The notes: generated by a model not told the origin, from the letters alone. A stretch of 64,000 bases of DNA from VYFG01 sp965248685 (GCA_965248685.1 CBDFKC010000004.1:124001-188000), one strand, 5' to 3'. Positions 41,368 through 50,025 are shown, counted from the first letter of the stretch. Made by a program: numbers and translations.

Positions 41368-42393
41368 ATGCCTGCCACGCAATCCCCCAAGGTCAGTTTG
41401 CAATCTGTTAAGGCGGGTCAAAGTCTTTTGATGCAAGTCCCGCTGACCTCGGTAGATCGGCAAATTATCGAACACCTTCAAGAAGATGGGCGAAAAGCGC
41501 TGGTCACCATTGCCCGCGCAATTGGTATAACCGAAAAAACTGCGCGGACGCATATGAAACGTCTGCTTGATCAGGACATTATTCAGATTGTGGCCCTGAC
41601 TTCACCCGCAGCACTTGGTTATACCGTCGCATCAATGGCTGCAATCACTATTTCTTCTCCCCAAGTAGGTGAACAGGTGTCTGCAGCCCTGGCACAAATT
41701 GATTCCATTGACTATGTCGTCTTGACCCATGGGCGCTACGCAATATTTGCTGAAATCATCGCCCGGGATATGAAAGAGTTGCAGAGGACCATTGAATCCA
41801 ACATAGGATCCTTACCGGATGTAACCGGAGTGGAGATATTTCCCTATTTCAGTATTTACTATCAGCAAGCACGGGTTGCGGGGTGGGTTGAGGTCAATCT
41901 TGAGAAGGATACCGGTGTTGGGGACAGAGAACTGTCAGAAGGGGATAAGGCGATTGTCGCCGAATTGAATCTTGATGGCCGCCAATCCTATGGCAATATT
42001 GCCGAAATACTCGGCATCAGTGAAAGCCAGGTGCGGTCCCGGGTGCAACAGATGCAAGCAGCGCGTCAAGTTAATATTATGGCCATCGTGAATCCATTGA
42101 AATTGCTTAATCGCAGCATGGCCTGGGTTACTATCAGGGCGCTACCCGGGGTCATTCTCAGCAACCTGGCCAATAAATTTGCCGCGGTGCCGAGTGTGTC
42201 TTATGTGGCGATATGTGCGGGCCGATATGACTTTTTTGTTGAAGTGATTTGTTCGTCGGAAAAAGAAATGTTGGGGGTAATCGATAGTCAAATCCGCTCC
42301 ATCAAAGGGGTGGCAGCATCCGAGACCCACTTGTACCTTAACCTGCATTACAAACGACTCATTCCGCTCAGGTATCGCGGCGGGATCGGGTAG
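41368..42393 (+). CDS. Tandem (double) Lrp/AsnC-family transcriptional regulator
   Basis: A 341-residue protein made of two complete Lrp/AsnC units. Unit 1 has HTH LVTIARAIGITEKTARTHMKRL and RAM domain around DSIDYVVLTHGRYAIFAEII. Unit 2 has HTH YGNIAEILGISESQVRSRVQ and RAM domain around SVSYVAICAGRYDFFVEVIC. Normal Lrp proteins have one unit of about 155 residues and assemble as dimers, so this chain is a covalent dimer. Cotranscribed with the LLM monooxygenase, which is probably its target. ATG 41431 is a possible alternative start just before unit 1. Confidence 0.87.
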   Translation: MPATQSPKVSLQSVKAGQSLLMQVPLTSVDRQIIEHLQEDGRKALVTIARAIGITEKTARTHMKRLLDQDIIQIVALTSPAALGYTVASMAAITISSPQVGEQVSAALAQIDSIDYVVLTHGRYAIFAEIIARDMKELQRTIESNIGSLPDVTGVEIFPYFSIYYQQARVAGWVEVNLEKDTGVGDRELSEGDKAIVAELNLDGRQSYGNIAEILGISESQVRSRVQQMQAARQVNIMAIVNPLKLLNRSMAWVTIRALPGVILSNLANKFAAVPSVSYVAICAGRYDFFVEVICSSEKEMLGVIDSQIRSIKGVAASETHLYLNLHYKRLIPLRYRGGIG

Positions 42394-42471
42394 AGACGAA
42401 AGTGGGCGTAGCAGCCAAAGGTTTTCTTGATAGAATATTCATTTTTACAACACGCAACTGTTGTACCTGTT

Positions 42472-42876
42472 ATGGAGACTATTTTCGAACAGCTGGGAAG
42501 TTTGACCAGGGTTGAAAATCGGGCTGATGAATTCTACAACGTGATGGAAAACGATCCATTTGCCAAAGAGTTGCTAGACATTCATCCGCAGAAACTCAAC
42601 TCATCCCGTAAAGCACTATACAAATTTATGGCTTCGTGGTTTGGCGGTCCCAATCTGTTTGGAGACCCTTACGTTAATGCCAAATAGTTGGAGTTGCGGC
42701 ATCGGCCTTTTGACTTAAGCGAACAGCACAAACAGCAGTGGCAATATTGCATGAATACAGCGATGATCAATTTGAACCTGGTTGAAGACTTAAGGAAAAG
42801 CCTGGGATTTCGCGTTGAAAAAATGATTCAACTCATGCAAAGGCAGAGATCAGCTCTTTCTGCTCAATCGAATTAG
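42472..42876 (+). pseudogene. Group II truncated haemoglobin interrupted by an in-frame TAG codon
   Basis: From ATG 42472 the frame METIFEQLGSLTRVENRADE through FMASWFGGPNLF is the N-terminal two thirds of a truncated haemoglobin. TAG at 42685-42687 stops it. The same frame then continues LELRHRPFDL and HKQQWQYCMNTAM, the rest of the globin including the proximal haem His of the RHxPF motif. Expected sequence at the stop is the HPxLR segment. Either a recent nonsense mutation or stop readthrough; without the second part no haem can be held by the proximal His. The first part alone is not a working globin. Confidence 0.8.
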
Positions 42877-43214
42877 CGATATGGTTAAAAATGACATTTG
42901 TAACCACGCTGCATTGGCCAGATAGAAAATATCTGATCTTGCTCAACGATAGTGTAAAAATTTCTATCAATACTAAGACTCGATAAGACTAAGTTAAATT
43001 CAAGGTTCGAATTAGTTTCATACAGCCTATACTCATAGTAGACAGTCAGCGAGACGAGATAAGTTAAGTTAACGGATTGTAAAATCCTTACTTTTTACGA
43101 AAATATGCTGTTGGAGAAAAGATTACATAAATCCGCAAATTAACTAGCACTTCGACTGAAATTCATTGCTGGCAAGTGCGTTGATTAATACGTAATTGGA
43201 TAAAGAGATATGAA
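42877..43214. other. Intergenic region without recognisable gene
   Basis: About 340 AT-rich bp between the globin and the reductase fragment. No open frame, RNA gene or repeat was recognised. The missing N-terminal half of the reductase at 43215 is not found here in any frame. Confidence 0.5.
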
Positions 43215-43481
43215 ATGTACTCAGGCGATCTTAAAGATTCAACTAAAAAGTTGGAAAAATGCGACTTTAAACACGCTTACATTGATGGTGGTTCAACCAT
43301 TACTTCTTCTATTAAACTTAAGCTCATTGATGAAATGACGATTACAAAAGTCCCGGTGCTTTTAGGTGAAGGCATACCGCTTTTCGGAAAAATTAATCAG
43401 AGGATAACCCTAACAAATGCTAAAGCAACGGTATTTGTTAATGATTTAATCCAAATTAAGTACAGCGTTGATTACTTGTAA
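43215..43481 (+). pseudogene. RibD_C/dihydrofolate-reductase-family protein, C-terminal half only
   Basis: Eighty-eight residues match the second half of small RibD-C-type reductases (YyaP/YwjB-like): HAYIDGGSTITSSIKLKLID, EMTITKVPVLLGEGIPLFG. The family is normally near 170-180 residues, and the N-terminal nucleotide-binding half is missing. Probably a decayed remnant, though translation of the fragment is possible. Confidence 0.7.
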
Positions 43482-43530
43482 CTAACTACGGCCGCATTGG
43501 ACAAAGTATGGGAATAAACGGGCAAAATAA

Positions 43531-44169
43531 ATGGCAATGATTGAAACTGCGGGGCTAGCACTAGCCACGTTCTTTGCAACTATCGGTCCACTGGACGTAG
43601 CCGCGATGTTTGCTGTGCTGACTGCAAATCAAAATGCCCAACAAAAACGAGCTATAGCTATTCGAGGTACGCTAATTGGTGCCGCTATCTTGGTGGGTTT
43701 TGCGCTGATCGGAGAATTATTGCTAGCAAGGCTCGGAATTTCTCTTGCCGCATTGAGAGCTGCTGGAGGTATTCTTTTGTTGCTTATTGGTATTGATATG
43801 GTATTCGCACGATCTTCAGGAGGAACATCCACCACAGATGACGAGGAGGAAGAGGCAATTTCAAAAACGGATATTTCGGTTTTTCCGTTGGCAACTCCTC
43901 TAATCGCTGGACCAGGTGCAATGGGCGCTGCCATCTTACTAATGGCAGATCAAGCGGGTGATTTAAAGGGTCAGGTAATAATAATTGCGTCAATATTAGC
44001 AATAGTGTTAATTGCATTCATTTCGATGTTGCTTGCAGGGAAAATTCAACGTTTACTGGGTGTAACGGGTATGCAGGTCATCTCACGAGTTATGGGGGTT
44101 TTGTTAACCGCACTAGCTGTTCAATTCGTTTTTGACGGTATTAAGCAGAGTGGTCTGATCGGTATTTAA
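43531..44169 (+). CDS. MarC-family integral membrane protein
   Basis: A 212-residue polytopic membrane protein with six predicted helices in the MarC/UPF0056 pattern. LATFFATIGPLDVAAMFAVL at the start and VFPLATPLIAGPGAMGAAIL in the middle are the two conserved Pro/Gly-rich repeats. An acidic cytoplasmic loop (TTDDEEEEAISKTD) separates the halves. Function of the family is unknown; the former link to multiple antibiotic resistance has not held up. Confidence 0.87.
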   Translation: MAMIETAGLALATFFATIGPLDVAAMFAVLTANQNAQQKRAIAIRGTLIGAAILVGFALIGELLLARLGISLAALRAAGGILLLLIGIDMVFARSSGGTSTTDDEEEEAISKTDISVFPLATPLIAGPGAMGAAILLMADQAGDLKGQVIIIASILAIVLIAFISMLLAGKIQRLLGVTGMQVISRVMGVLLTALAVQFVFDGIKQSGLIGI

Positions 44170-44558
44170 TAAGTGCATGCCGTCGGGAGTTTGCTGAATC
44201 AGGAGAAGTTAAGAACGATCGTTATGGGTAGTTACAAGGTTAGGATTTACACCCTCGGCAGCAATCACAAAATTCGCCACGGGTTCCCCCAAGCTACTTC
44301 GATTTATTGGTATAGAAATACCATATGGTCTCTCCCGGGAGGATGATAAGGAACCCTAAACCAATTAATTCCATTACTTCGAATGAATCCGCAAACGCTT
44401 CGAATTGTTGGTCTTTATTTTTCAGTATTGTAGATGCTGGTCAGTTTAGCTCCTTTGATGTGTGTCAAGTAGTATGACAGGCTAATCATCTATTATGCAG
44501 TTGCGCAAGCCGCCTTGGCGCGTGTTAGGCAACATATAGAACGATATTGGAATTAAGA
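44170..44558. other. Intergenic region upstream of tusE
   Basis: About 390 bp with no supported gene. Near 44505-44532 there is a GC-rich imperfect repeat ending GCGTGTTAGGC, which resembles one half of an integron attC core, but no partner half-site or second copy was found. Presumed to contain the tusE promoter. Confidence 0.4.
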
Positions 44559-44885
44559 ATGAACATACAAGTAGAGCGAGATGCAGAAGGATATCTGTTC
44601 AATCCTGATGATTGGACTGATGACATTGCTAGAGCATTTGCGAAAGAAGAAAATATTGATCTAAGTGAATCCCATTGGCAAATTTTGCGATTTATAAGGA
44701 AATACTATAGCGAGCACAATATTATCCCGGATGTTCGTCATGTAAATGATTATCTCGCGACAGAAAACAACATAGGAAAAAAAGAAGCAAAAAGTATCAT
44801 TTTCGAATTATTTCCTTATGGGTACGTAAAACAGACATGCAAAATATCTGGAATGAGAAAACCACGCGCGTGGAGCACCGGCTAA
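44559..44885 (+). CDS. tusE: TusE sulfur-relay protein (DsrC/TusE family)
   Basis: A 108-residue protein from ATG 44559 (MNIQVERDAEGYLF), the standard TusE start; an upstream TTG frame adds nothing. The C-terminal YVKQTCKISGMRKPRAWSTG contains the cysteine that takes persulfide sulfur from TusBCD. The second, penultimate Cys of true DsrC is missing, so this is TusE of the tRNA 2-thiouridine pathway rather than a dissimilatory DsrC. It delivers sulfur to MnmA. No tusBCD genes nearby. Confidence 0.9.
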   Translation: MNIQVERDAEGYLFNPDDWTDDIARAFAKEENIDLSESHWQILRFIRKYYSEHNIIPDVRHVNDYLATENNIGKKEAKSIIFELFPYGYVKQTCKISGMRKPRAWSTG

Positions 44886-45049
44886 AACTGTCTAGCAAGA
44901 AATCGAAAAATGGACGGCTACGCCGGTACTTGAATTAGCGTAAGTAATGTCCGGTTTATCGGTTCTACGGGTAAGCGGATTGTTGAGCGTGACTGTGAAA
45001 TCAATAAGTGTTAATGGAGAAACAGGGCAACTTTGAGACATAGTGGATG

Positions 45050-45111
45050 AATTGAAGCTGACTTGCCAGACTGCTCTAAGCTCGTTAGATACAGCAGGTT
45101 CAATTGAGACA
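45050..45111 (+). repeat. Interspersed repeat, copy A
   Basis: Begins GAATTGAAGCTG, contains CAGACTGCTCTAAG and ends CAATTGAGAC. It shares its first 35 bp with copies at 45605 and 49957 and its last 10 bp with the 49957 copy. Each copy follows a gene end or lies in a noncoding gap. Confidence 0.5.
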
Positions 45112-45158
45112 TTCAAAAACGTTATTATTCAGCACAGTAGTGTGACTAAAATCCATAT

Positions 45159-45599
45159 ATGACCACGAGAAAACCAAGAATTCACAAAACTGACACTAAG
45201 CTTCGGGCTTTCGTACAGGAGGTGACCGCAACACTTCTGGACGGCAAGCGCCACCAGACACCTGGTCTCGGAACCTTCTCAACGTGTACTCGAAAAGCAA
45301 CCGTAGAACGAGCCATTTGTAAGATGGCCATGTTTCGGGCAAGCACGGAACTTCGCGAGTATGCCACTGGCGGCCCATTACCAGTCGTGTCTGGACCTCA
45401 CGCAAAGATCGTGGGCGTTATCATTGAGGCGATGCAAAGCGAACTGGGTGTCAAGGTGCCGAATCTTGGTCGAATGGCGGTGGTACCCGTACCTGGAAAG
45501 AAACCGAAGCTGATTTTTCATGGTGCGGAAGAGCTCAATGACGTCCTAGCGGACTCCCGAATTTGCGTGAAAGGCAGGTCTGGGCAGTTTGAGTCATAG
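45159..45599 (+). CDS. HU-like DNA-binding protein with two HU-type units
   Basis: A 146-residue basic protein. Residues about 10-70 resemble the core of HU/IHF: VQEVTATLLDGKRHQTPGLG followed by TF and the FRASTELREYA end, where HU has the P.FKPGK.LK segment. Residues about 84-135 look like a second, shorter unit: VIIEAMQSELGVKVPNLGRM and PKLIFHGAEELNDVL. HU is normally 90 residues with one unit. The long DNA-clasping arms appear shortened. Neighbours are repeats and an IS, an accessory setting. Family placement is by pattern only. Confidence 0.5.
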   Translation: MTTRKPRIHKTDTKLRAFVQEVTATLLDGKRHQTPGLGTFSTCTRKATVERAICKMAMFRASTELREYATGGPLPVVSGPHAKIVGVIIEAMQSELGVKVPNLGRMAVVPVPGKKPKLIFHGAEELNDVLADSRICVKGRSGQFES

Positions 45600-45604
45600 A
45601 GGCC

Positions 45605-45669
45605 GAATTGAAGTTAACTCATCAGATTGCTCGAAGCTTCCGTCTGCTCTTTGCTCCTTGTATACTCAC
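45605..45669 (+). repeat. Interspersed repeat, copy B
   Basis: GAATTGAAGTTAAC, then CAGATTGCTCGAAGCTTC and GTCTGCTCTTTGC ending CTTGTATACTCA. Closely similar to the copy at 49957 across 60 bp. The right end (CAATTGAG in the other copies) is changed. Lies immediately before the palindrome struck by the IS4 element. Confidence 0.6.
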
Positions 45670-45699
45670 ACGGCCGTTTGTACTGATTCCCCACCTGTC

Positions 45700-45714
45700 A
45701 TTCCCGCGTAGGCG
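45700..45714. repeat. Left half of a dRS3-like palindrome, split by the IS4 element
   Basis: ATTCCCGCGTAGGCG here and CGCGTAGGCGGGAAT at 48365-48379 flank the IS4 element. Removing the element and one copy of the 10-bp duplication CGCGTAGGCG restores ATTCCCGCGTAGGCGGGAAT, a palindrome of the dRS3-like type common in proteobacterial intergenic DNA. Confidence 0.8.
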
Positions 45715-46951
45715 CATAACTGTCCGGAACGTTTCACAATGGAATTTCGACTTGGCGCCCAAGTGCCTCACTGTAAAGCAAATCTCGTCGTTTTCGATCA
45801 TTATTCGTCGTCCTATCTCGATCAAACAATGTCGCCTTCAATTCGGTTAACCAAAGATAAAATGCGTGTGTGCTGCCACTCATTTTCTGGTAGCGATGAA
45901 CTAACAAATAACTGATCAGGCCCACATAAATTTGTATCTTTACTGCATTCTCACTTTCTCCTAGAAACCGCTTAATCTTCAATCGCTGCTTTAGCCATTT
46001 GAACAATAATTCTATATCCCAGCGTTGTTTGTATAACGCCGCTATCTCTTCAGCTGACCGGCTCATGTCATTGCTCGCAATGACTAATGGCGTCTCCTTG
46101 TCTTCGCGATGCACCACCACTTTCCTCAAAGGGGTTCCGTGGTAATCATTCACACGCTTTCCTCCTGGTCGGCGGTTCTTAAACGTCACAACCTGGTCAG
46201 ACAATATATGAGCCCCACACCCTTCGATGGATCGTTCTGACAATACCGATATACCCGCATTCGACTTGAATCGGGTCACAAAGTAACTGTCACATTGATC
46301 TATCTTGTACCACCAGTTGTAATCACAATAACCCTTGTCAAACACATACATAGCCTCACTTTCAAGGGCCATTGTCTGCGCATAGGTAATATCATTTTCG
46401 TTTGCCGGGCCCACTTTTATCTGGCAAGGGACCCCCGCATCACGGGCAAATAATAAATGCAATTTCAGTCCGGTAACCCGGCTGCTTTGCTGTGATAGCG
46501 CCCACTCATGGCCACGTCCATTCAACACAATCGGCGAGGAATCCAACAGGTATAACAGCTCTTTCGCCTCCTTCCTCGCTTGGCGATGCACTCTCGACAT
46601 CAGTACCTTACATAACCCTTCAAATAGCCCCGCATCTCGATGACTATTGGCATCCGACAGGGTGGATCGTTTGACCGAGTTCGTCCCTAAATGGTAGTGG
46701 CATTCACTGTGCACATTGTAGGCGGTCGTCAGCTCTCGCAGACTGGTCACGTTGGCCAGTTGGCCAAATAGCAGGGCCACAAGATGAGACCAGCTGTTGA
46801 ATCCTTTGGCGTGTTTATCGGTACCGAATTTAGCCACTAACTGGGTAAAACTATGACGTGGAAAGAGGTGGCTCAGAAAAACTGAACAACGACATAAGTG
46901 GATAAGCAGCTTAATTTCAGGCATTGTTATGCCAATATTTAGGAGCTTACC

Positions 46952-47254
46952 ATGGCAAGAAGACCTCGTAGAAACCACTCTCCAGACTTTAAAGCAAAAG
47001 TGGCATTAGCCGCTGTCAAAGGGGACCGTAGCATCTCAGAACTGTCCCAACAGTTTGATGTCCATCCAAATCAAATTACCCAGTGGAAAACCCAACTCTT
47101 GTCGAGGGCCTCTGAAGCCTTTGATGGCGGTCAAAACGTACCGCCTCCAGTCGATGTGAAAACCTTACATGCAAAGATTGGTCAACTGGCGCTGGAAAAT
47201 GATTTTTTAGAAGGCGCGCTCACCAAGGCAGGGTGGCTGAGCGCAAAGAAATGA
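46952..47254 (+). CDS. IS3-family transposase OrfA
   Basis: A 100-residue protein: a helix-turn-helix start RNHSPDFKAKVALAAVKGDR followed by ISELSQQFDVHPNQITQWKT, then a leucine-rich C-terminal helix (KTLHAKIGQLALENDFLEGA) that continues into OrfB in the fused transposase. Ends in the frame-shift region with AAAG near 47245-47248. Confidence 0.92.
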   Translation: MARRPRRNHSPDFKAKVALAAVKGDRSISELSQQFDVHPNQITQWKTQLLSRASEAFDGGQNVPPPVDVKTLHAKIGQLALENDFLEGALTKAGWLSAKK

Positions 47255-48078
47255 TCAACCCCAATCACAAACTTTCTCTGACCCGCCAGGCAAAGCTGTT
47301 GAATTTCAGTAGAACCAGTCTTTACTATAAACCGCATCCAATCAGTGAAAGAGATCAAGCCATGATGCGCCGTATCGATAAACTCCATTTGGCTCATCCC
47401 TTTGCCGGTGCACGGATGTTGCGAGATATGCTGCGTTTAGAGGGATTTAAGGTGGGTAGAACACATGTATCGACCCTGATGCGTAAAATGGGCGTAGAGG
47501 CGCTCTATCGCAAGCCCAGGACGACATTGCGTCACCCCGCACATCGCATCTATCCCTATTTATTACGGGACTTAAGCATCCATTGCCCCAATCAAGTTTG
47601 GGCGATGGATATCACTTATATACCCATGGCGAAGGGATTTGTGTACCTGACCGTCGTTCTTGATTGGCATACCCGCCGCGTATTGAGTCACCGCATATCG
47701 AATACGATGGATGTTTCATTCTGTCTTGATGCGGTTGAAGAAGCAATCCAGAAATATGGCACGCCCGACATCATGAACACTGACCAGGGCAGTCAATTTA
47801 CCGGCGATGCATTTATCGGATTATTGAAAGACAATGAGATTCAAATCAGCATGGACGGCAAAGGCGCGTGGAGAGACAATGTATTTGTTGAGCGACTATG
47901 GCGATCAGTGAAATATGAAGAGGTTTATCTGCATGCCTATGAATCGATAACCGAAGCCAGAACCGGTATTGCAAGATACCTACAGTTTTACAATTCAAGA
48001 AGGCCGCATTCCAGTCTTGACGGACAGGTACCTGATACGGTTTACTTTAACGGGCTGCCAGAAACAATGGCAGCCTAA
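47233..48078 (+). CDS. IS3-family transposase OrfB (DDE integrase domain)
   Basis: A 281-residue rve-type integrase. The DDE residues are in WAMDITYIPMAKGFVYL, MNTDQGSQFTG and WRDNVFVERLWRSVKYEEVY. The frame is -1 relative to OrfA and overlaps it by 22 bp, so the active OrfAB transposase is expected by programmed -1 frameshifting at the A-rich GCAAAGAAAT. GTG at 47233 may give OrfB alone. Confidence 0.93.
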   Translation: MAERKEMINPNHKLSLTRQAKLLNFSRTSLYYKPHPISERDQAMMRRIDKLHLAHPFAGARMLRDMLRLEGFKVGRTHVSTLMRKMGVEALYRKPRTTLRHPAHRIYPYLLRDLSIHCPNQVWAMDITYIPMAKGFVYLTVVLDWHTRRVLSHRISNTMDVSFCLDAVEEAIQKYGTPDIMNTDQGSQFTGDAFIGLLKDNEIQISMDGKGAWRDNVFVERLWRSVKYEEVYLHAYESITEARTGIARYLQFYNSRRPHSSLDGQVPDTVYFNGLPETMAA

Positions 48079-48364
48079 CGGCTGCTGCTTCGCCACTTAT
48101 AAATAAGATTTTATTGTTCAGAAGAACCGGGCCACCTCTGAATCAGGTTTAATAATTCGTTGAATCGTGTTTTACTATGCATGTTGCAGTGCCTCATTGT
48201 GATGAATGTTAACTAGGTTTTAGCGATAAAACCTGGGCACTGCAACCTATTTTTTCTCGATTTTCCTTGCTTTTGAAAACATGTCTAAAATGCCTCAAAA
48301 CCGCTGTAATCATTGGCAATCTTGACCTGAAGAAGACGTAGAATATTTATTCCGGACAGTTATG

Positions 48365-48379
48365 CGCGTAGGCGGGAAT
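48365..48379. repeat. Right half of the split dRS3-like palindrome
   Basis: CGCGTAGGCGGGAAT directly follows the IS4 end; its first 10 bp are the target duplication. Partner of 45700-45714. Confidence 0.8.
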
Positions 48380-48491
48380 CCATGATTGAAAGATTTTAAG
48401 AACATGAGTTTACCAATCAGAATCCCTTTATATACTGTCGATTAGCTATATTTGTAGCAATTCAGATTATCTGAATTTAGTGGAAATAGAC

Positions 48492-48509
48492 TTCCGCCTA
48501 CGCGGGAAT
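48492..48509. repeat. Second dRS3-like repeat, opposite orientation
   Basis: TTCCGCCTACGCGGGAAT is the reverse complement of the split palindrome with one base lost. The two lie about 112 bp apart in inverted orientation, a NIME/MITE-like pair. No gene was found in 48380-48760. Confidence 0.7.
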
Positions 48510-48760
48510 GACGGAGCAAATTTAAACGCTTTTAATTTGGAGAATTGTCTCAATTGGGCAAAACCTTGCCATTTACGAAATACTTTAGCGCAGGATTTTG
48601 CCCCTACCGGAATCGATCTGAATAGTTTGAGGTTACCACAGCTACTCGGTCACTTCCTCCGCTTCATTGGACTTCATATCCTTTGACTAAAACGAGTATA
48701 ATTTGAGTATCCTGACGTTCTATACAGTCGTGCACTAAACACCAATAAAAAACATTTCAG

Positions 48761-49249
48761 ATGAGAACTCTAGTAAATCTAACAATCATTTTGGCAATGG
48801 CTGGGTTGATTTCTGCCTGTGCTTCTAGTCCAGAATTGACCCTGGATCAAAAGGAAGCAATTGCTGATTCTTATTCATTACCCCACGAACCTGGTGACGA
48901 CCAAGCATATATCTATGTTCTAAGAACGACTATTTTAGCAGGGGCAACGCGGTTTAAAATTTATTTGGACGGGAAAAAAGAAGATGGAAAGTACATCGGG
49001 TACACCCGCCAGAATCAGTTTCTAGCATTCCCTGTCAGCGTAGGAGAACATGATATCAACTCTAAAGCAGAAAATTGGGCGTCAGTACACGTAGACGCTA
49101 AAAATGGCGAATCAATTTTTTTACAGCAATCGCCTTCATTTGGAGTGCTTTTCGCACGCAACGCGATCAGCCGAATTGACGAAGTTGAAGGCAGATACTT
49201 AATGAGTGAATCTGGCCTTTCTGAAGGAACTTATACTCAAAAAGAATAG
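48761..49249 (+). CDS. DUF2846-type lipoprotein
   Basis: A 162-residue lipoprotein. The signal peptide ends in lipobox MAGLISACASS. The mature part has QAYIYVLRTTILAGATRFKI, YLDGKK and VSVGEHDINS, the beta-sandwich pattern of DUF2846 proteins, which are of unknown function. Low-GC relative to metabolic neighbours and set among repeats and remnants. Confidence 0.75.
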   Translation: MRTLVNLTIILAMAGLISACASSPELTLDQKEAIADSYSLPHEPGDDQAYIYVLRTTILAGATRFKIYLDGKKEDGKYIGYTRQNQFLAFPVSVGEHDINSKAENWASVHVDAKNGESIFLQQSPSFGVLFARNAISRIDEVEGRYLMSESGLSEGTYTQKE

Positions 49250-49264
49250 GCGGACAAATGGGTC

Positions 49265-49570
49265 GATATTTGATTGCCCATATGAGATTCCTGGGTTTCT
49301 TGATTTTTCTGATGCCTCTGATCTGATCCGCGCCAGGTTTTACCGCGGTAACACTTTTTCTCGCCTTGACTACCGTATCGGTCTCGATTGAATGACTTTA
49401 ATAAAAGCCTGCCCCTGCTCAGGGTCCAGTCCCACATGGACCACCAGACACCCATCTTCGTCATAGAAAAAACTCAACGACCATTCACGGCACTGCTTCC
49501 TGGCCAGTTCAATTTTCAATCCTCCGCCACCTTTCTTTGCCAAAACAATTGTATAAAATTCAATCCCTCC
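49265..49570 (-). pseudogene. DUF222/HNH endonuclease remnant
   Basis: On the minus strand a 50-residue stretch reads IELARKQCREWSLSFFYDED then GCLVVHVGLDPEQGQAFIKV, the DUF222 (13E12-type) pattern found in HNH-endonuclease proteins. Two stop codons and a frame change follow, and the HNH motif is missing. Decayed fragment. Confidence 0.5.
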
Positions 49571-49832
49571 GTCGCCTTTATAAATTTGTGTAGGATTAGA
49601 TGCAATCTGGTTCTTTACAGTTACTACTTTTTTGATTGTAATTTTAATCTTTATCGCATTTGGAGAGAAATCAGTTATTACATGTTTGGGAATTGCAATC
49701 GTTGAGCTGTCCTATATATCAATGATTGTTAGGCGATGCCATGACTTGGATAAGTGCGGATTATTAGGGCCTCTGCCATTTGCAAACTTTTTGATTTACT
49801 GGAGGAGTGGTTCTACTTGGTCAAGCAAGTAG
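49571..49832 (+). pseudogene. DUF805 inner-membrane protein remnant
   Basis: The final frame reads ISMIVRRCHDLDKCGLLG, the conserved RRxHDxGrsG block of DUF805, followed by a short C-terminus. The preceding membrane segments are split between frames (FDCNFNLYRIWREISY in one, ILIFIAFGEKSVITCLG in another). Broken gene. Confidence 0.5.
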
Positions 49833-49956
49833 GGCGATCCAGATCATGTTTTACAGGGGTTTTTAGATAGTCTTTTGGAAAAACTCACCCATTAAACTCA
49901 ATTCAGAAAATACATTCTGGAATGGCAGAAATAGGCAAAGAAGGGGCATAGCAGGT

Positions 49957-50025
49957 CAATTGAAGCTGGCCCAGATTGCTCGAAGTGTTTCGTCTGCTCT
50001 ATGCCTCTTGTATACTCAATTGAGA
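49957..50025 (+). repeat. Interspersed repeat, copy C
   Basis: CAATTGAAGCTGG, CAGATTGCTCGAAG, GTCTGCTCTATGC, CTTGTATACTCAATTGAG. The ends CAATTGAAG and CAATTGAG share the word CAATTGA, as if this copy is complete. Lies 70 bp before a secreted-protein gene. Confidence 0.6.

Larger units (their letters stand above)
46864..48139 (+). mobile_element. IS3-family insertion sequence nested in the IS4 transposase gene
   Basis: 1276 bp. Imperfect terminal inverted repeats AGAGGTGGCTC... and ...GGGCCACCTCT, with an inner matching block CTGAACAA/TTGTTCAG. A 3-bp duplication GAA flanks it (46861-46863, 48140-48142), as expected for IS3. Contains overlapping orfA and orfB, both intact, so this copy may be active. 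Oriented opposite to the host IS4 gene. Confidence 0.88.
45734..48197 (-). pseudogene. IS4-family transposase gene, split by the IS3 element
   Basis: Two exons-like parts: 48197-48140 (MRHCNMHSKTRFNELLNLI) and 46860-45734. Joining them with the duplicated GAA counted once gives a continuous 394-residue transposase, with the junction reading NLIPRHSFTQLV, the normal IS4 N-terminal motif. DDE residues lie in LLDSSPIVL, FDKGYCDYNWW and YKQRWDIELLFKWLKQRLKI. An ATG at 46924 inside the IS3 end creates a chimeric start that lacks the true N-terminus. Likely inactive. Confidence 0.88.
45715..48364 (-). mobile_element. IS4-family insertion sequence, interrupted by an IS3-family element
   Basis: Ends carry a 15-bp terminal inverted repeat CATAACTGTCCGGAA (45715-45729 and 48350-48364), flanked by a 10-bp direct duplication CGCGTAGGCG (45705-45714 and 48365-48374), the size expected for IS4. 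Excluding the IS3 insert and its 3-bp duplication the element is 1371 bp. It holds one transposase gene on the minus strand. The interruption means this copy cannot make its own full transposase. Confidence 0.9.

Noticed and set aside
44505..44532. Possible integron attC site before tusE
   Set aside because: The end GCGTGTTAGGC resembles an attC core, but there is no matching left core, no second copy and no integrase gene. A single half-site is not enough.
44892..45116. Minus-strand frame of 74 residues after tusE
   Set aside because: It overlaps repeat copy A and has no recognisable domain or good start.
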